Positions 1 through 11,194 of a stretch of DNA of 64,000 nucleotides are shown here, piece after piece; position 1 is the first letter of the stretch; each line of letters opens with the position of its first letter. Where the stretch lies: contig CM072864.1 of NCBI GenBank assembly GCA_036937835.1, positions 3,662,501 through 3,726,500 of the forward strand, given 5' to 3'. The translations under genes and the position numbers were made by a program. A model generated the notes under the pieces. It searched no databases. It was not told where the DNA came from and saw only the letters and a program-made list of their open reading frames with translations. This stretch comes from Pampus argenteus (lineage: Eukaryota; Chordata; Actinopteri; Scombriformes; Stromateidae).

Positions 1-12
1 CTTTTCCTTCAG

Positions 13-3000
13 AGTGAGCCGTTACTGTGAGACCAGAGGATGGAAGAGGATTTACAACAAGCACAGGGAGGATTTCAGACTCAAGTGGTGTGAGACCAAA
101 TCTCCAGCCGACTACAGCAGCTTCAGAGAAGGTAGTGGGAGTGCACTGCCTTCAATAAATACTATAATAATAATAATATAATAATAATAATGAAAAAGGT
201 GAAATCCTCCCAGGTGAACAGCTGATGTACCAGATTCCCAACAACAAGGTGCTCACCACGAAGATCGGCCTCCTCAGCAGTCTGCGCGAATACGAGCGAG
301 TCAGCAGCAAAGTGCACCACGGTCAAGGGCTGAGGTGAAGAGCATTTCATCGCTTATCAAGACTACATCTGATATAACAGCCCATTTCCTTTAGAGACTT
401 TACATTTGAGCCACAGATCGCTTAGCAACCACTCTGGTTGCCATCATGGAAGTTCAATAGAGGCTTGGCTCTGCAAATAACCACTGAAAGACATATTTGC
501 CGGTGATATTATTTATTAAACACGGCCTAATTGCATCATTAGTAATCAGGTTTTCTCCTGGCTTGGTATTAAACGTTTTGTTTGTGGAGGATATAAGCCA
601 GCTCAGTGGTTAATCATTAACACTTAATGAGTGTTTTAAAAAACCGGATTCATCTAACTGACACATTAAATGTCTGATATAGTTTAATAACAAACTGTTT
701 CCCGGTGTGACCTTCCTCTATAGATAATAAAGGATTATATAAACCAGAAACAGTGAAAAGTGAGAAAAAGGTATAATTAAGACTAAAAATGGTCTATTTA
801 GCACAAATCCTGCAGACTTGTGCAGTTTCCCAAAGAATATTGTAGTTTTTTGTTTTTTTAATAAATTGTTTTTCTTATGAGAAGCTTTTTCAGAGATGGA
901 AAATCATTTTACTTTTGAATAAAACTGTAAAATGATCCCTGTGAAGGAAGATCAAACTCTCGTAGCGTAGTTGAATAATGGGAAGCCTGAAAACGACAGC
1001 TTTAAAAAACAAACTAAAACACCGTAATTGTCCTTTAAGCACCTGATTTTGTGGTTTAAACATTAAGTAAAACTTTAATTTGATTTACAATAAATGAAAC
1101 AAACGTTAAATTAAAAATTAAAAACATTTGTGCTTGTCGTGTTTTACTTCACAGGAGGCTGAAAATGGACGAGTTTGTTCCCACTACCTTCCGCATGGAT
1201 GTGAGGGGAGAGAGGGAGGCTTTCTTTGCACAGCAGGAGGGTAAAATACATCCAAACAACCTTCAGCACACACTCAACAACAACACAACACTGGTCCGAC
1301 TGGATCTGTGTTTAGTCAGTGGGCGCCAGTTTAAAATGAAGTGAATCCAACTCGACCTCTCATGCGTCTGACAATGAGAAGAAACTCAATAGTTTGTCCT
1401 CGGCGGTGTTAAGACAACCGTTACCTTAGTGACTGTTTAATCAAGAGGTTGAGGACGTTGGAAAATAATGCACTTCACCTCCCATAAGGCCCTGATAAAA
1501 TCACCAGGGGAACATGCTGTTGCCATAGAGATGAGTCAGCGGAGGGCAGGGCCCGAGACGCAAACACAAGGAGGGGACGGTCAACAGGGTTCAGATGAAG
1601 CTGCAGCGGCGGAAACGAAATAGAGATTAAAACGTTTTGTTTTTTTAAATTAACGTTCAGGAGATGAAATGATCGGCCGGTTTTCTGGATTGTTTGCAGT
1701 AATACGGGGCCGCATGCATTATGATGGCATACAGGTTATGACAAACATGGTTATCAATGAGTAAACAGAGGAAAGACACGGGCAGCTGTTTTAGATCTCT
1801 GAGTGACAAATGAATCTGTGGGAGAGGAAAAAAAACACAAGAGACAGGATCTCGCTCTGCATAATAAACACACGAGTTTATCATCATCATTACCTGACAC
1901 CATTACTGACAGGTGTGGTGTCACATGATGTCAGAAATGAAAACTTCCAAAGATCTGCACAGATCACAGCATGTTTGGATAAAATGACATATATCATATC
2001 ATACATGTCATCATATCATACATGTCATCATATCATGCATGTCATCATATCATACATGTCATCATATCATACATGTCATCATATCATGCATGTCATCATA
2101 TCATACATGTCATCATATCATACATGTCATCATATCATACATGTCATCATATCATACATGTTATCATATCATACACGTCATCATATCACACATGTCATCA
2201 TATCATACATGTTATCATATCATACATGTCATCATATCATACACGTCATCATATCATGCATGTCATCATATCATACATGTTATCATATCATGCATGTCAT
2301 CATATCATACACGTCATCATATCATACATGTCATCATATCATGCATGTCATCATATCATACACGTCATCATATCATACATGTCATCATATCATACATGTT
2401 ATCATATCATACATGTTATCATATCATACATGTCATCATATCATACATGTCATCATATCATGCATGTCATCATATCATACACGTCATCATATCATACATG
2501 TCATCATATCATACATGTCATCATATCATGCATGTCATCATATCATACATGTCATCATATCATACATGTCATCATATCATGCATGTCATCATATCATACA
2601 CGTCATCATATCATACATGTCATCATATCATACATGTTATCATATCATACATGTCATCATATCATACATGTCATCATATCACGAGGCACAAAGTGGATTT
2701 ACAAGACCGGATGGGTCTAGGCTAGCAGGTTAGCATGCTAACCACAGTACATATCTCTGCAACACAATACACAGACGTCTTTATCAACCGTTTTACGTAC
2801 TGCACCTTTAAAGTCCCCGAAACGTAACTGCAGAGCTCAAAGTCTTTATATCATTAAATATTAGTGTCACTTATTTGTTATTTTTATTGTGGTCAGGATT
2901 GTGCGGATGTGGTTTGATCAAATGTTCAGAGTAATAAGTGAATGTAGGGCAGAGAAAAAATATAAATATAAATATAAATATAAATATAAATATAAATATA

Positions 3001-5443
3001 AATATAAATATAAATATAAATATAAATATAAATATAAATATAAATATAAATATAGTTTGTTCATGTTTGTCATAACAAGAAAAAAAAAGGTTTCAGTTCC
3101 TTTAAATAGAAGAAGCAATAAGTATAAGTCAGAGTTACATTATAGGATTACTAATACGTTTAAATACTTTATATAATAAATATACGTCAATATATGTCAT
3201 ATGCTTTACTTTTTTTTAACCAGGTGTAAACAACAACAACAACAGCCAGGGTCACATGTGGATCTGTAAGCCCACGGGTCTGAACCAGGGCAGAGGCATC
3301 TTCCTGCTGAAGAGCCAGGAGGACGTAGCCGCCTTCAGACTGAAGCTACAGGACGTGGAGGACGTCCTCGCCAACAGGAAGACACGTCACCGCCGGCCTC
3401 AGGCTCGCATCGTCCAGTAGTGTGTAAACATACAACCGGGTCCTTAGATGTCATGTTATATTTTTCTAACATAGTAACAGAAGACACTGATTAACTATCA
3501 AATGAAATGGAACGCAGTTGTTGTTGTTGTTGTCGTCGTCCTGGAGGTAAACAGGCGCCATGTTTTTCCCCCTTCAGTTACATCCAGAGTCCGCTGCTCC
3601 TGAAGGGGAAAAAGTTTGACGTGCGCTCTTACCTCCTGATCGCCTGCACCGCACCGTACGTGGTTTTCTTTCGCCACGGATACGTGCGACTGACCTGCGA
3701 CCTTTACGACCCCAGATCCAACAACCTCTCTGCACACCTGACCAATCAGGTACAGGACTCACAGACACATGTTCAGATCATCTGCAGGGATGTTAGTCAC
3801 TGTGAGGAAAAAAAAAAAAGAAGCATGATACATCCTATAATAATAGATGTAAGGAATGAATCACGTCTAAACATGACTTAACTGTTTTATTTTAATAAGT
3901 CGCACATCAGTTTTGATTCTCTCGGCTCTGCTTCTATTCAACCTTTTCACCAATAAAACTCTTAACATGAATCTGATGCTGTATAATAGTCATTTGCTAT
4001 TACAGGTATGACATTTATCTGCGTCCCCGCCCCGTCAGGTTTGAGCTGTAAGTGTCTCTCTCTGGTCGTTTCATGTGTCTCTGGTCCCCCTGCTGTCCGT
4101 CTGCAGTACATGCAGAAGAAGAACCCTCTGTACAGCCAGCTGAAGGAGGACACTGTGTGGTCCATGGAGAGCTTCAACGCCTACGTCAACGACAGGTTTC
4201 GGGTTGCCAAGGGTCTGCCCAGGGACTGGGTGCTGGGCGCCTTTGCAGTGAGTGCTGCTTGTGTGTTTTAGCTCTCGGGGACCAATTACTATTATAATGA
4301 TGGTTGTTGGCACTTGCAGCTAATTGTGTTTGGATGATCTCACTGCTGTCTGAGGATACATCATCTTATTTATTTAATAAAATATCACATGTGCTGTTTT
4401 TGGGGGGTTAATTTTATCCATATTATTTTGTATGCATTTTGTTCTGTCTTAAAGATGGAAACAACAGCTGATTGTTTCCCCTCTCTCTCTCTGTGCATCA
4501 GAAGCGCATGCAGCAGATCATGACGCAGTGTTTCCTTGCTGTCAAATCTAAGTTAGTCTGCCGGCTGGGATTCTTTGATTTGATTGGCTGTGACTTCATG
4601 GTTGACGAGGACTTCAAGGTGCGTGAGGCGTTGTTGAATATGATGAACGGTCAGTGGTGTGTTCACGGACTAAACTCGTCCTCGTTGTTGCTCCTCAAAG
4701 GTTTGGCTGCTGGAGATGAACTGTAATCCAGCTCTTCATACAAACTGTGAGGTGCTGAAGGAGGTGATTCCCGACACTGTGATGGAGACACTGGGTGAGC
4801 TGATCAATAAAATAAAATAAAATAAAATAAAAACCTCAGTACATGTTTAAAATGTGACGTGCTCTCCTGGTACACTCATTGTTCCCTTTGACTTCTGCCA
4901 TGTTCCCCTTCAGATTTAACCCTGGAAATCTTCAACAAGTGTCGACTCAGACAGAAAGTCCTTCCTCTGGTGAGTCAGAGGGAGTTCGTGCTGCTGTATA
5001 ACGGGATTTCTCCTCCTGAATCTGCGCCGAGCAGCGAATTCAACCACAAAATCACCAAAAAGACTCGACCCAGACGGGGTGAGTCAGGGAACCCCGGTTC
5101 CTCGGGTGTTTCTGTGAATGTCTCAGCGAGCGGTGAAGGAAGTGGTTGTTCTAAGTCTGGCAACCGTCTCACCACCTCCACCTCACCTCTCAATCAAAGG
5201 CCGGGACTTTCACATCCTCGGGTCGACCTCAAGATGAGCAAATGTTCTTTGCATCATCAGGTGAAAGATGACTTGAAACTATCGAAGGCTCAGCCGAAGG
5301 TCATCATGTCGTTGTCGTCGCCAGCGTTGACTGAAGGGATACGCATCCCCGTCTCTGACCCGACGGCACCATTCCCTCCACACGCCGGGCCTAAAGCGTG
5401 CGAGGACGAACACGGAAGAGGAGAAGAGAGCGACTCTGTCTGA
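13..5443 (+). CDS. ttll10: Tubulin polyglycylase TTLL10, 3' part (5' exons lie left of the window)
   Basis: TTL-family, ATP-grasp-fold ligase that adds or elongates glycine side chains on tubulin and other proteins, acting on cilia and microtubules. Nine coding exons close in phase: 13-131, 214-334, 1155-1240, 3224-3416, 3578-3749, 4107-4247, 4502-4618, 4701-4794 and 4914-5443, about 524 residues in the window. Family motifs appear in order: EQLMYQIPNNKVLTTKIGLL, WICKPTGLNQGRGIFLL (nucleotide-binding loop), KKFDVRSYLLIA, HGYVRLTCDLYD, HLTNQ, KRMQQIMTQCFLA, LGFFDLIGCDF and VWLLEMNCNPALHTNCEVLK (catalytic end of the TTL domain). These agree closely with mammalian TTLL10, better than with any other TTLL I know. 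The C-terminal tail of roughly 150 residues is low-complexity, Ser/Pro/Lys-rich and poorly conserved, as in mammals. The 3416/3578 junction reads CA|T, giving His where human has Gln-Arg. The human enzyme is reported to be inactive; activity here cannot be judged. The next gene starts only about 550 bp after the stop. Confidence 0.93.
161..192. repeat. (TAA)n microsatellite
   Basis: Imperfect ATA/TAA trinucleotide run in the short ttll10 intron 132-213, ending about 20 bases before the acceptor at 213. Confidence 0.8.
1991..2681. repeat. 17-bp minisatellite in a ttll10 intron, about 40 units
   Basis: Tandem array of the unit ATCATATCATACATGTC. I count 40 full units. Nearly all variation falls at three positions of the last seven bases: acatgtc, gcatgtc, acacgtc or acatgtt. 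One unit also has cac for cat. The variants recur in blocks (for example gcatgtc, acacgtc, acatgtc in that order several times), which suggests multi-unit duplication. 17 is not a multiple of 3 and the unit has no stop in any plus-strand frame, so three long overlapping ORFs with a 17-residue peptide repeat run through it. These are artefacts of the repeat. The array lies in the intron 1241-3223. Confidence 0.95.
2957..3053. repeat. (TATAAA)n hexanucleotide microsatellite
   Basis: About 16 near-perfect copies of TATAAA in the same ttll10 intron, about 170 bases before the acceptor at 3223. Translated, it gives meaningless Lys-Tyr or Leu-Tyr runs. Confidence 0.95.
4806..4833. repeat. (AATAA)n pentanucleotide run in the last ttll10 intron
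   Basis: Tandem AAAAT run that contains several overlapping AATAAA hexamers on the sense strand, about 80 bases before the terminal exon of ttll10. Confidence 0.85.
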
Positions 5444-5499
5444 AAAGAGATCGACACTTTTGTGCTGTTTTGTGAATGCTAAGAAACCTTTAATGTGGC

Positions 5500-5505
5500 A
5501 ATAAA
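5500..5505 (+). terminator. ttll10: Polyadenylation signal of ttll10
   Basis: AATAAA 57 bases after the ttll10 stop codon, giving a very short 3' UTR. The next gene's start codon is about 490 bases further on. Confidence 0.7.
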
Positions 5506-5648
5506 GACGCTCGAGTTTAAGTTCACTGTTGGTTGGTAAAGCAGCTTCGATTTAGATTTTCAAAATAAGATTTAGAAGAAGCACCAAAACATGCAGACAT
5601 GTCCAAATCCCTCTCTGCTTCCTGACCTCTCAGCTCCAGACATTGTAC

Positions 5649-5680
<32 letters not shown>

Positions 5681-5997
5681 GAAGCTGTTTTAGAGACACC
5701 CACAAACAGGAAGCACAGAAATCACACTACATCTTTAACACCTTCAATTCTGCGGAAATCTACACTACATGCTGGCATAAATGGGCAACTAGATCTTAGC
5801 AGCACCTCCCCTTTTCCAGCGCACAATATCCTCTTCTGGACCCAGCCGCCCCCCGTTTTCATGTTATCTCTTTGGCTTTAGCGTGGTACACACACACACA
5901 CACACACACACACACGGTGGAGATGATTGCCCAGGCAGATGGCTGCTCAGAGTGAGGACTAGAAGCTGAAGCTGAGACGGAGACAGACGTGATCATC
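5506..5997 (+). promoter_or_regulatory. Short ttll10-plekhn1-like intergenic region (promoter and 5' UTR)
   Basis: Less than 500 bases separate the ttll10 poly(A) signal from the next ATG, so the promoter and 5' UTR of the plekhn1-like gene probably lie here. It contains a (TA)n run (about 5647-5673) and a (CA)n run (about 5888-5915). No TATA box or initiator could be assigned. Confidence 0.4.
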
Positions 5998-6447
5998 ATG
6001 GGATGTTGCAGCGTGACCCAGAGGCACACCGGAGTGGACGAGGTGGGTCCTGATGAGATTGAGCTCCTCGTACTCTCTGGAGACAATTTAGGGTAAGACA
6101 CAAATATCATGTCACAGTTTAAAGCGAGGCAGAAATGTACTGGAAGGGAAGTCATACATGCATGACTGTTTTTAGATCCTGGAATAAAATATTACAGAGG
6201 AAATAAAGAAGTTAAGAGATACCAGCATGACCTCATCTGTCGTTTTGTCCTTCAGCTTCAGATTCAGTGAAGTTCTCTTCTGTGGTTTGCATTAAAAAAC
6301 CTTAAAGCATAAGAGGATGCATCTGTCTGTATGAACTTATCATAACTGAATCCAGGATGTATTTACATGCTTGTGTCAACTTCAGGCAGGTTAGTGGAGA
6401 AAAGAGGTCGATGTGAACTCTTTAACTATCATAAAAACAGCTGCAGA

Positions 6448-6487
<40 letters not shown>

Positions 6488-7342
6488 TACATCCAGGAGA
6501 ACTAATTGGCTCCTTTTTGCTCAACATTAACTTGGGTTAAGTCAGTGATGCTGCACTGATGTGATTAGGAGATTACTATAGAACAATGGCTGAAGCGTGG
6601 AGGGGTTTACTACAGAGTCCGGGCGGGACAAATCCCCGCTCATTCTGAGACTGGGAGATTAACGGAGGCTAAATCATGACCAGCAGCCCTTATGTGACGG
6701 TTTACCGATGGTTGCAGGTCAATCTTTGCATTTAACAACACAGACATGAGACATAAAGACATTAAGAGTTTGTGGACAAATCTATATCTGTGTCCAAATT
6801 CAGTGCAGGGTAATTGATTTAAAAGACTACTGTTCGTTTTTACAGGAAATGGTGCAAAGTGTGCACACTGATTGACAGAATGAAAAATGAACAAAGAAAA
6901 AGCAAAATTAAAATGTTGAAAATACGGTGGTGTCGAGTCAACAGGTGACTGCTGTAATCTGATTATGTCTGTCTGCTGCAGGGCTGCGAGACGCTCAGGA
7001 CGAATCAAGCAAAACGTGGCTTCATTCATTCTTCATGTGTTTTATTATCGGCTCAGTTAGGACTGTGGAAACATGCAGGGTGGAAACATGCAGACAGACA
7101 TTTACAGGCTTTGGTTCGAGTCTGATGTGTCAGACTTTATTTTATGCACCTTTACTGTTTATCTACGTATAATATTAATTTATCTGATGTGATAAAACAT
7201 GATTTTTTTTTGTGATTTTTTTTTAGTCTGGGAGAAAGCAGACTTTCGATGTCAGTGAGAAACAGTAGAGATGAGCAGCCGCAGCCGCCATCATGCTGCA
7301 CTACAGAACGACAACTGGATCAAGAGGTCACAAATACAGTAC

Positions 7343-7385
<43 letters not shown>

Positions 7386-10300
7386 AATGAAAGACGCAAG
7401 CAGTAACCTCAGTCATACATGTTTGTGCCAACAGTTTCCACTCTGTGCTGTTATTTAGACCAGACACACTCTGTATACACTCTGCAGACATTTCCAGGAC
7501 AAAAGTGAGCAATCCTGCATGTTTCTGTTTAGTGTGATTCAAAGTTTACAGGAAATAAAGGAGCGAGGAAACACTAGTTCAGCTCAGGTTTCACATAGAA
7601 ATGAGAAAAAATTGTTTTATAGCGTACAAACTCACAGACTCAGATCTTCATTTGGATATTAAAACTCACCTGGTAGCGAAACATTTCACACTTAAACAAC
7701 AATATGTGACACCTGTGGTGAGGCTGTATGTACTTCCTGTAAGGTGTGGCTGTACGTACTTCCTGTAAGGTGTTGATGTATGAAGGTGTGGCTGTATGAA
7801 GGTGTGGCTGTATGTACTTCCTGTAAGGTGATGCTGTATGAAGGTGTTGCTGTATGTACTTCCTGTAAGGTGATGCTGTAGGTACTTCCTGTAAGATGCT
7901 GTATGTACTTCCTGTAAGGTGATGCTGTATGTACTTCCTGTAAGGTGATGCTGTATGTACTTCCTGTAAGGTGATGCTACTTCCTGTAAGGTGTTGCTGT
8001 ATGAAGGTGTGGCTGTATGTACTTCCTGTAAGATGCTGTATGTACTTCCTGTAAGGTGATGCTGTATGTACTTCCTGTAAGGTGTGGCTGTATGTACTTC
8101 CTGTAAGGTGATGCTACTTCCTGTAAGGTGTTGCTGTATGAAGGTGTGGCTGTATGTACTTCCTGTAAGATGCTGTATGTACTTCCTGTAAGGTGTGGCT
8201 GTATGTACTTCCTGCAAGGTGATGCTACTTCCTGTAAGGTGTTGCTGTATGAAGGTGTGGCTGTAGGTACTTCCTGTAAGGTGATGCTGTATGTACTTCC
8301 TGTAAGGTGATGCTGTATGAAGGTGTGGCTGTAGGTACTTCCTGTAAGGTGATGCTGTATGTACTTCCTGTAAGGTGTGGCTGTATGTACTTCCTGTAAG
8401 GTGATGCTGTATGAAGGTGTGGCTGTAGGTACTTCCTGTAAGGTGATGCTGTATGTACTTCCTGTAAGGTGTGGCTGTAGGTACTTCCTGTAAGGTGTGG
8501 CTGTAGGTACTTCCTGTAAGATGATGCTGTATGTACTTCCTGTAAGGTGTTGCTGTATGCACTTCCTGTAAGGTGTGGCTGTATGAAAGTGTTGTTGTAT
8601 GTACTTCCTGTAAGGTGATGCTGTATGAAGGTGATGCTGTATGTACTTCCTGTAAGGTGATGCTGTGGGGCCGGAGCAGAGAGGAGCTGCATCACAGACT
8701 TTACTCCCAGCGGTCAATCCATGGCTGGGAGGGCCAACACCTCCACATGTACGGAGAGATCATCCACTCCTCCCTGGTGTCGCTCCAAGACAGCTGCAAA
8801 CGGGTAAAACATGCATATATATAACATGTTTCTATACAGACTGAGCTTTGAGTTTTATGTATGAGCCTCTGATCCAACTGTTGGTTGGTTTTGCTGCTTG
8901 TTTGGTGTGTTGTTAAACTCACAGGAAACCACTGAACACTTCCTGGTGTTGTTCAAGTCCCACCTGCTGCTCCTCTCTCTGGACCACAACCAACAAGACT
9001 TCGTTTATGAGGTATTCACGTCAGCCGCGGCGTCCTTATACGTTGTGTTTGTGGCTCGTCTCGCTGCCTTCAAGTGGTTTAAAAAAAAAAAGTCAAAAAT
9101 AAAAGGTGTAATATGTGTTATGTGCAACTGTCAGTATACGAATCGTAGTCTGGTTAAACTCTGGATGCTACACTTCCCATAATGCATTTGTCTTTATAAC
9201 TTGATGTAAATAGATCTATACGTTTAATAAAACCTCCTTTCTGCACAGTGATGAATAACAACATTAATGTTGGTTTGTGTTGTCTTTTTTTCTTAACCTT
9301 TACCTGCTGTTATTTACAGGGCATCTTACCCCTTTCTGGACTCTCCTTCCAAGACGTCTCTGTGGCCCCTGACGCGTCACATTCGCCACACAAGTTTGAG
9401 ATCAGCAGTGAGTCAATGGAAATTAAGCTCAACTCAGACATGTGTTTAACAGTGTAAAATACTGACAGTGATGTATGATGTTCTTTCTTTCATCCAGGCC
9501 CCATGATGGTTTCCAGAGTCTACTCATGTCCCAGTGCTGCAGAGTTACACAAATGGAAGCAGTGCATAGAGGATAGAAAATACAAGTCAATGATGCAGCC
9601 TACGAGTCCCTCCCACTGCCCTCTCTCCTATCTAGTAATAACTGTTGTATATCTGGTTACAAGTGCACATTTAAAGCAGTCTGGTTAGGCCGAAGTTATT
9701 CATTGTTCACACGTTTGTTCTGTAGTTGCCCTGTGATGAGCCCTGGAAGAAAGAGGAACTGAAAACTCACTTACTGCAAGCTCCAGTGTGGCAGTGGGAG
9801 GGCTCGCCCATACAGCACATGGGCCAACCGGAGTACATATCGACCGTCCATATCATCAACACTCTGAGACAGGTAATAAACAACCGTTTAAATGTATATT
9901 TCAGGGCTGTCAAGTAAAATCTGAACTATATGTTAATGATTCATTTATTCAGGTTTATTACATCTAGATTATTTAAACCACAGACAACTGACTGTCTGAT
10001 TTTTTTTCTAATATTACATGTCTATAGGATATAACAGAGATTATTATTGTCATTGACACTGTTGGCTTTTTGTCTTGCAGGGACTCCAAGAAAGACTGAT
10101 GGTTCTCTTCCCTCAAGACGTCCTGCTGCTGTCGGTTGACAACAAGCGGCTGAAAATAAGATATGAGGTAAAATGACTCCATAATAATAATAATACCTTC
10201 CTGACACGTGACATATAGCATAGGTGAGACATTCAAACCTGCAGCCTGTAACATCAGTGATTACATGTAGAAGGAAACAGACTTTTCTTCTTCTTCTGTT

Positions 10301-11194
10301 TCATCTCTAACAGGGCAGGCTGGCCCGACGAAGCATCAAAGCCGTGGAGAGATCACCTGAACGGCTCGAGTTTGAGCTGATAGGTTCACAAATCAATACT
10401 TTTTTTTATTTTTTTAAACATTGTGTTATATGAAAGCTACGTGCAGTGAAGCATGCGGTCATTTCACATGTTAATGTTGTGTTTCAGGTGAGCTGGTGGA
10501 TCCCCTGCAGGTCTCCTGTAGCTACCTGGAGGATTATCAGAACTGGCTCTTTCAACTACAGCAGGTTAGACTGATGTGTTGTCTGACATCTTTACAGGGA
10601 CATAAAATGATTGATCACTTAAACTAAACATACAACTCATAAAGGGACACATGATTGAATTAAAATATCGTTTAAAGATGCACAGTTATTTTTGGCCACT
10701 TGGAGGCAGCAGACATATGATCTTATAAAGTGTATTAGAGCAGAGTTCAGGCTGTAAAACTCAAATAAGGAGCGTGTTTTCATGTAATTTTGACTTATTT
10801 TACTCATGTCACAGAAATATTTAATAATATCTTCAGGATTTGATTTCATCACCACAGAAGTTGTGTTGCAGTAGATCAATAGATTTATTTGTATAAATCA
10901 GTTACAGCGTGTTATGGTCATTTGAACATGGGACAAACTTCCTATTGTAATTTAAAGTCAAAAAGGAGACTTTTTGAAGTTATGAAGTTTGATTAGAAAT
11001 ATTTAAACCTTACAGCTGTGCATCATCAGGCCTTTTATTTATTTTTTATTTTTTATCTGCAGCCAGACAGAAGCAGCCGTGTTACTGTGAGCCGCGCTGC
11101 GCCTCCAATCATGCCAAAGCTGAAGAGGAGCCAGAAGGAGTCCCAGGAACCAAAGATAACAGACCACAGATTTGACAACAACAGACGCAGCTGA
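5998..11194 (+). CDS. plekhn1: Double pleckstrin-homology protein, PLEKHN1-like
   Basis: Probable membrane-associated lipid-binding adaptor of about 392 residues. Exons: 5998-6092, 7227-7338, about 8657-8803, 8925-9011, 9320-9407, 9498-9634, 9726-9872, 10081-10167, 10314-10383, 10488-10564 and 11063-11194. The N-terminus is Met-Gly-Cys-Cys-Ser, a typical N-myristoylation plus palmitoylation signal. First PH-like region: HLHMYGEIIHSSLVSL, then EHFLVLFKSHLLLLSL, GILPLSGLSFQDVSV and AAELHKWKQCIED. Second: VHIINTLRQGLQERLMVLFP, LLLSVDNKRLKIRYEGRLA and VSCSYLEDYQNWLFQLQQ. Layout and spacing match human PLEKHN1 (PH-like segments ending in ELDRWLYHLEKQ and SYEDYGHWLLCL), which also starts Met-Gly with a nearby Cys and binds acidic phospholipids. 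Identity is modest and the human Ser/Pro-rich tail is absent; only about 43 residues follow the second PH. Position beside ttll10 supports the name, since human PLEKHN1 and TTLL10 share 1p36.33. The exon 3 start is uncertain because it abuts a minisatellite. A paralogous double-PH gene is the main alternative. Confidence 0.62.
6447..6486. repeat. (ATT)n microsatellite
   Basis: Trinucleotide run in intron 1 of the plekhn1-like gene. The rest of that intron (6093-7226) shows nothing recognisable. Confidence 0.9.
7345..7382. repeat. (TG)n microsatellite directly after a splice donor
   Basis: The run starts about six bases after the GTACGT donor of exon 2 (7339), so the intron's 5' end is a GU-rich tract. 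Confidence 0.92.
7721..8667. repeat. Composite minisatellite in intron 2 of the plekhn1-like gene, about 31 units
   Basis: Tandem array built on a unit of about 26 bases, tgtatgtacttcctgtaaggtg plus atgc or tggc, interspersed with a shorter unit, tgtatgaaggtgtggc. I count about 31 copies of the core acttcctgtaag. The long minus-strand ORFs with repeated His-Leu-Thr-Gly-Ser-Thr-Tyr-Ser are by-products. The last unit runs without a gap into the PH-domain exon, and cctgtaag|gtgatgctg in that unit is the only in-phase AG with a pyrimidine-containing stretch before it. Confidence 0.93.

Noticed and set aside
1991..2681. CRISPR-like array
   Set aside because: The repeats are contiguous without unique spacers, in a vertebrate intron.
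1810..2733. Three overlapping plus-strand ORFs of 228-307 codons with a His/Ile/Ser-rich 17-residue repeat
   Set aside because: They are translations of the 17-bp minisatellite inside a ttll10 intron; all three frames are open for arithmetic reasons.
2889..3176. Lys-Tyr repeat ORF and its minus-strand Leu-Tyr counterpart
   Set aside because: Both translate the TATAAA microsatellite.
7666..8717. Minus-strand ORFs of 156-298 codons with a repeated Thr-Gly-Ser-Thr-Tyr-Ser motif
   Set aside because: By-product of the intron 2 minisatellite of the plekhn1-like gene, with frame jumps between overlapping ORFs and no splice or start context.
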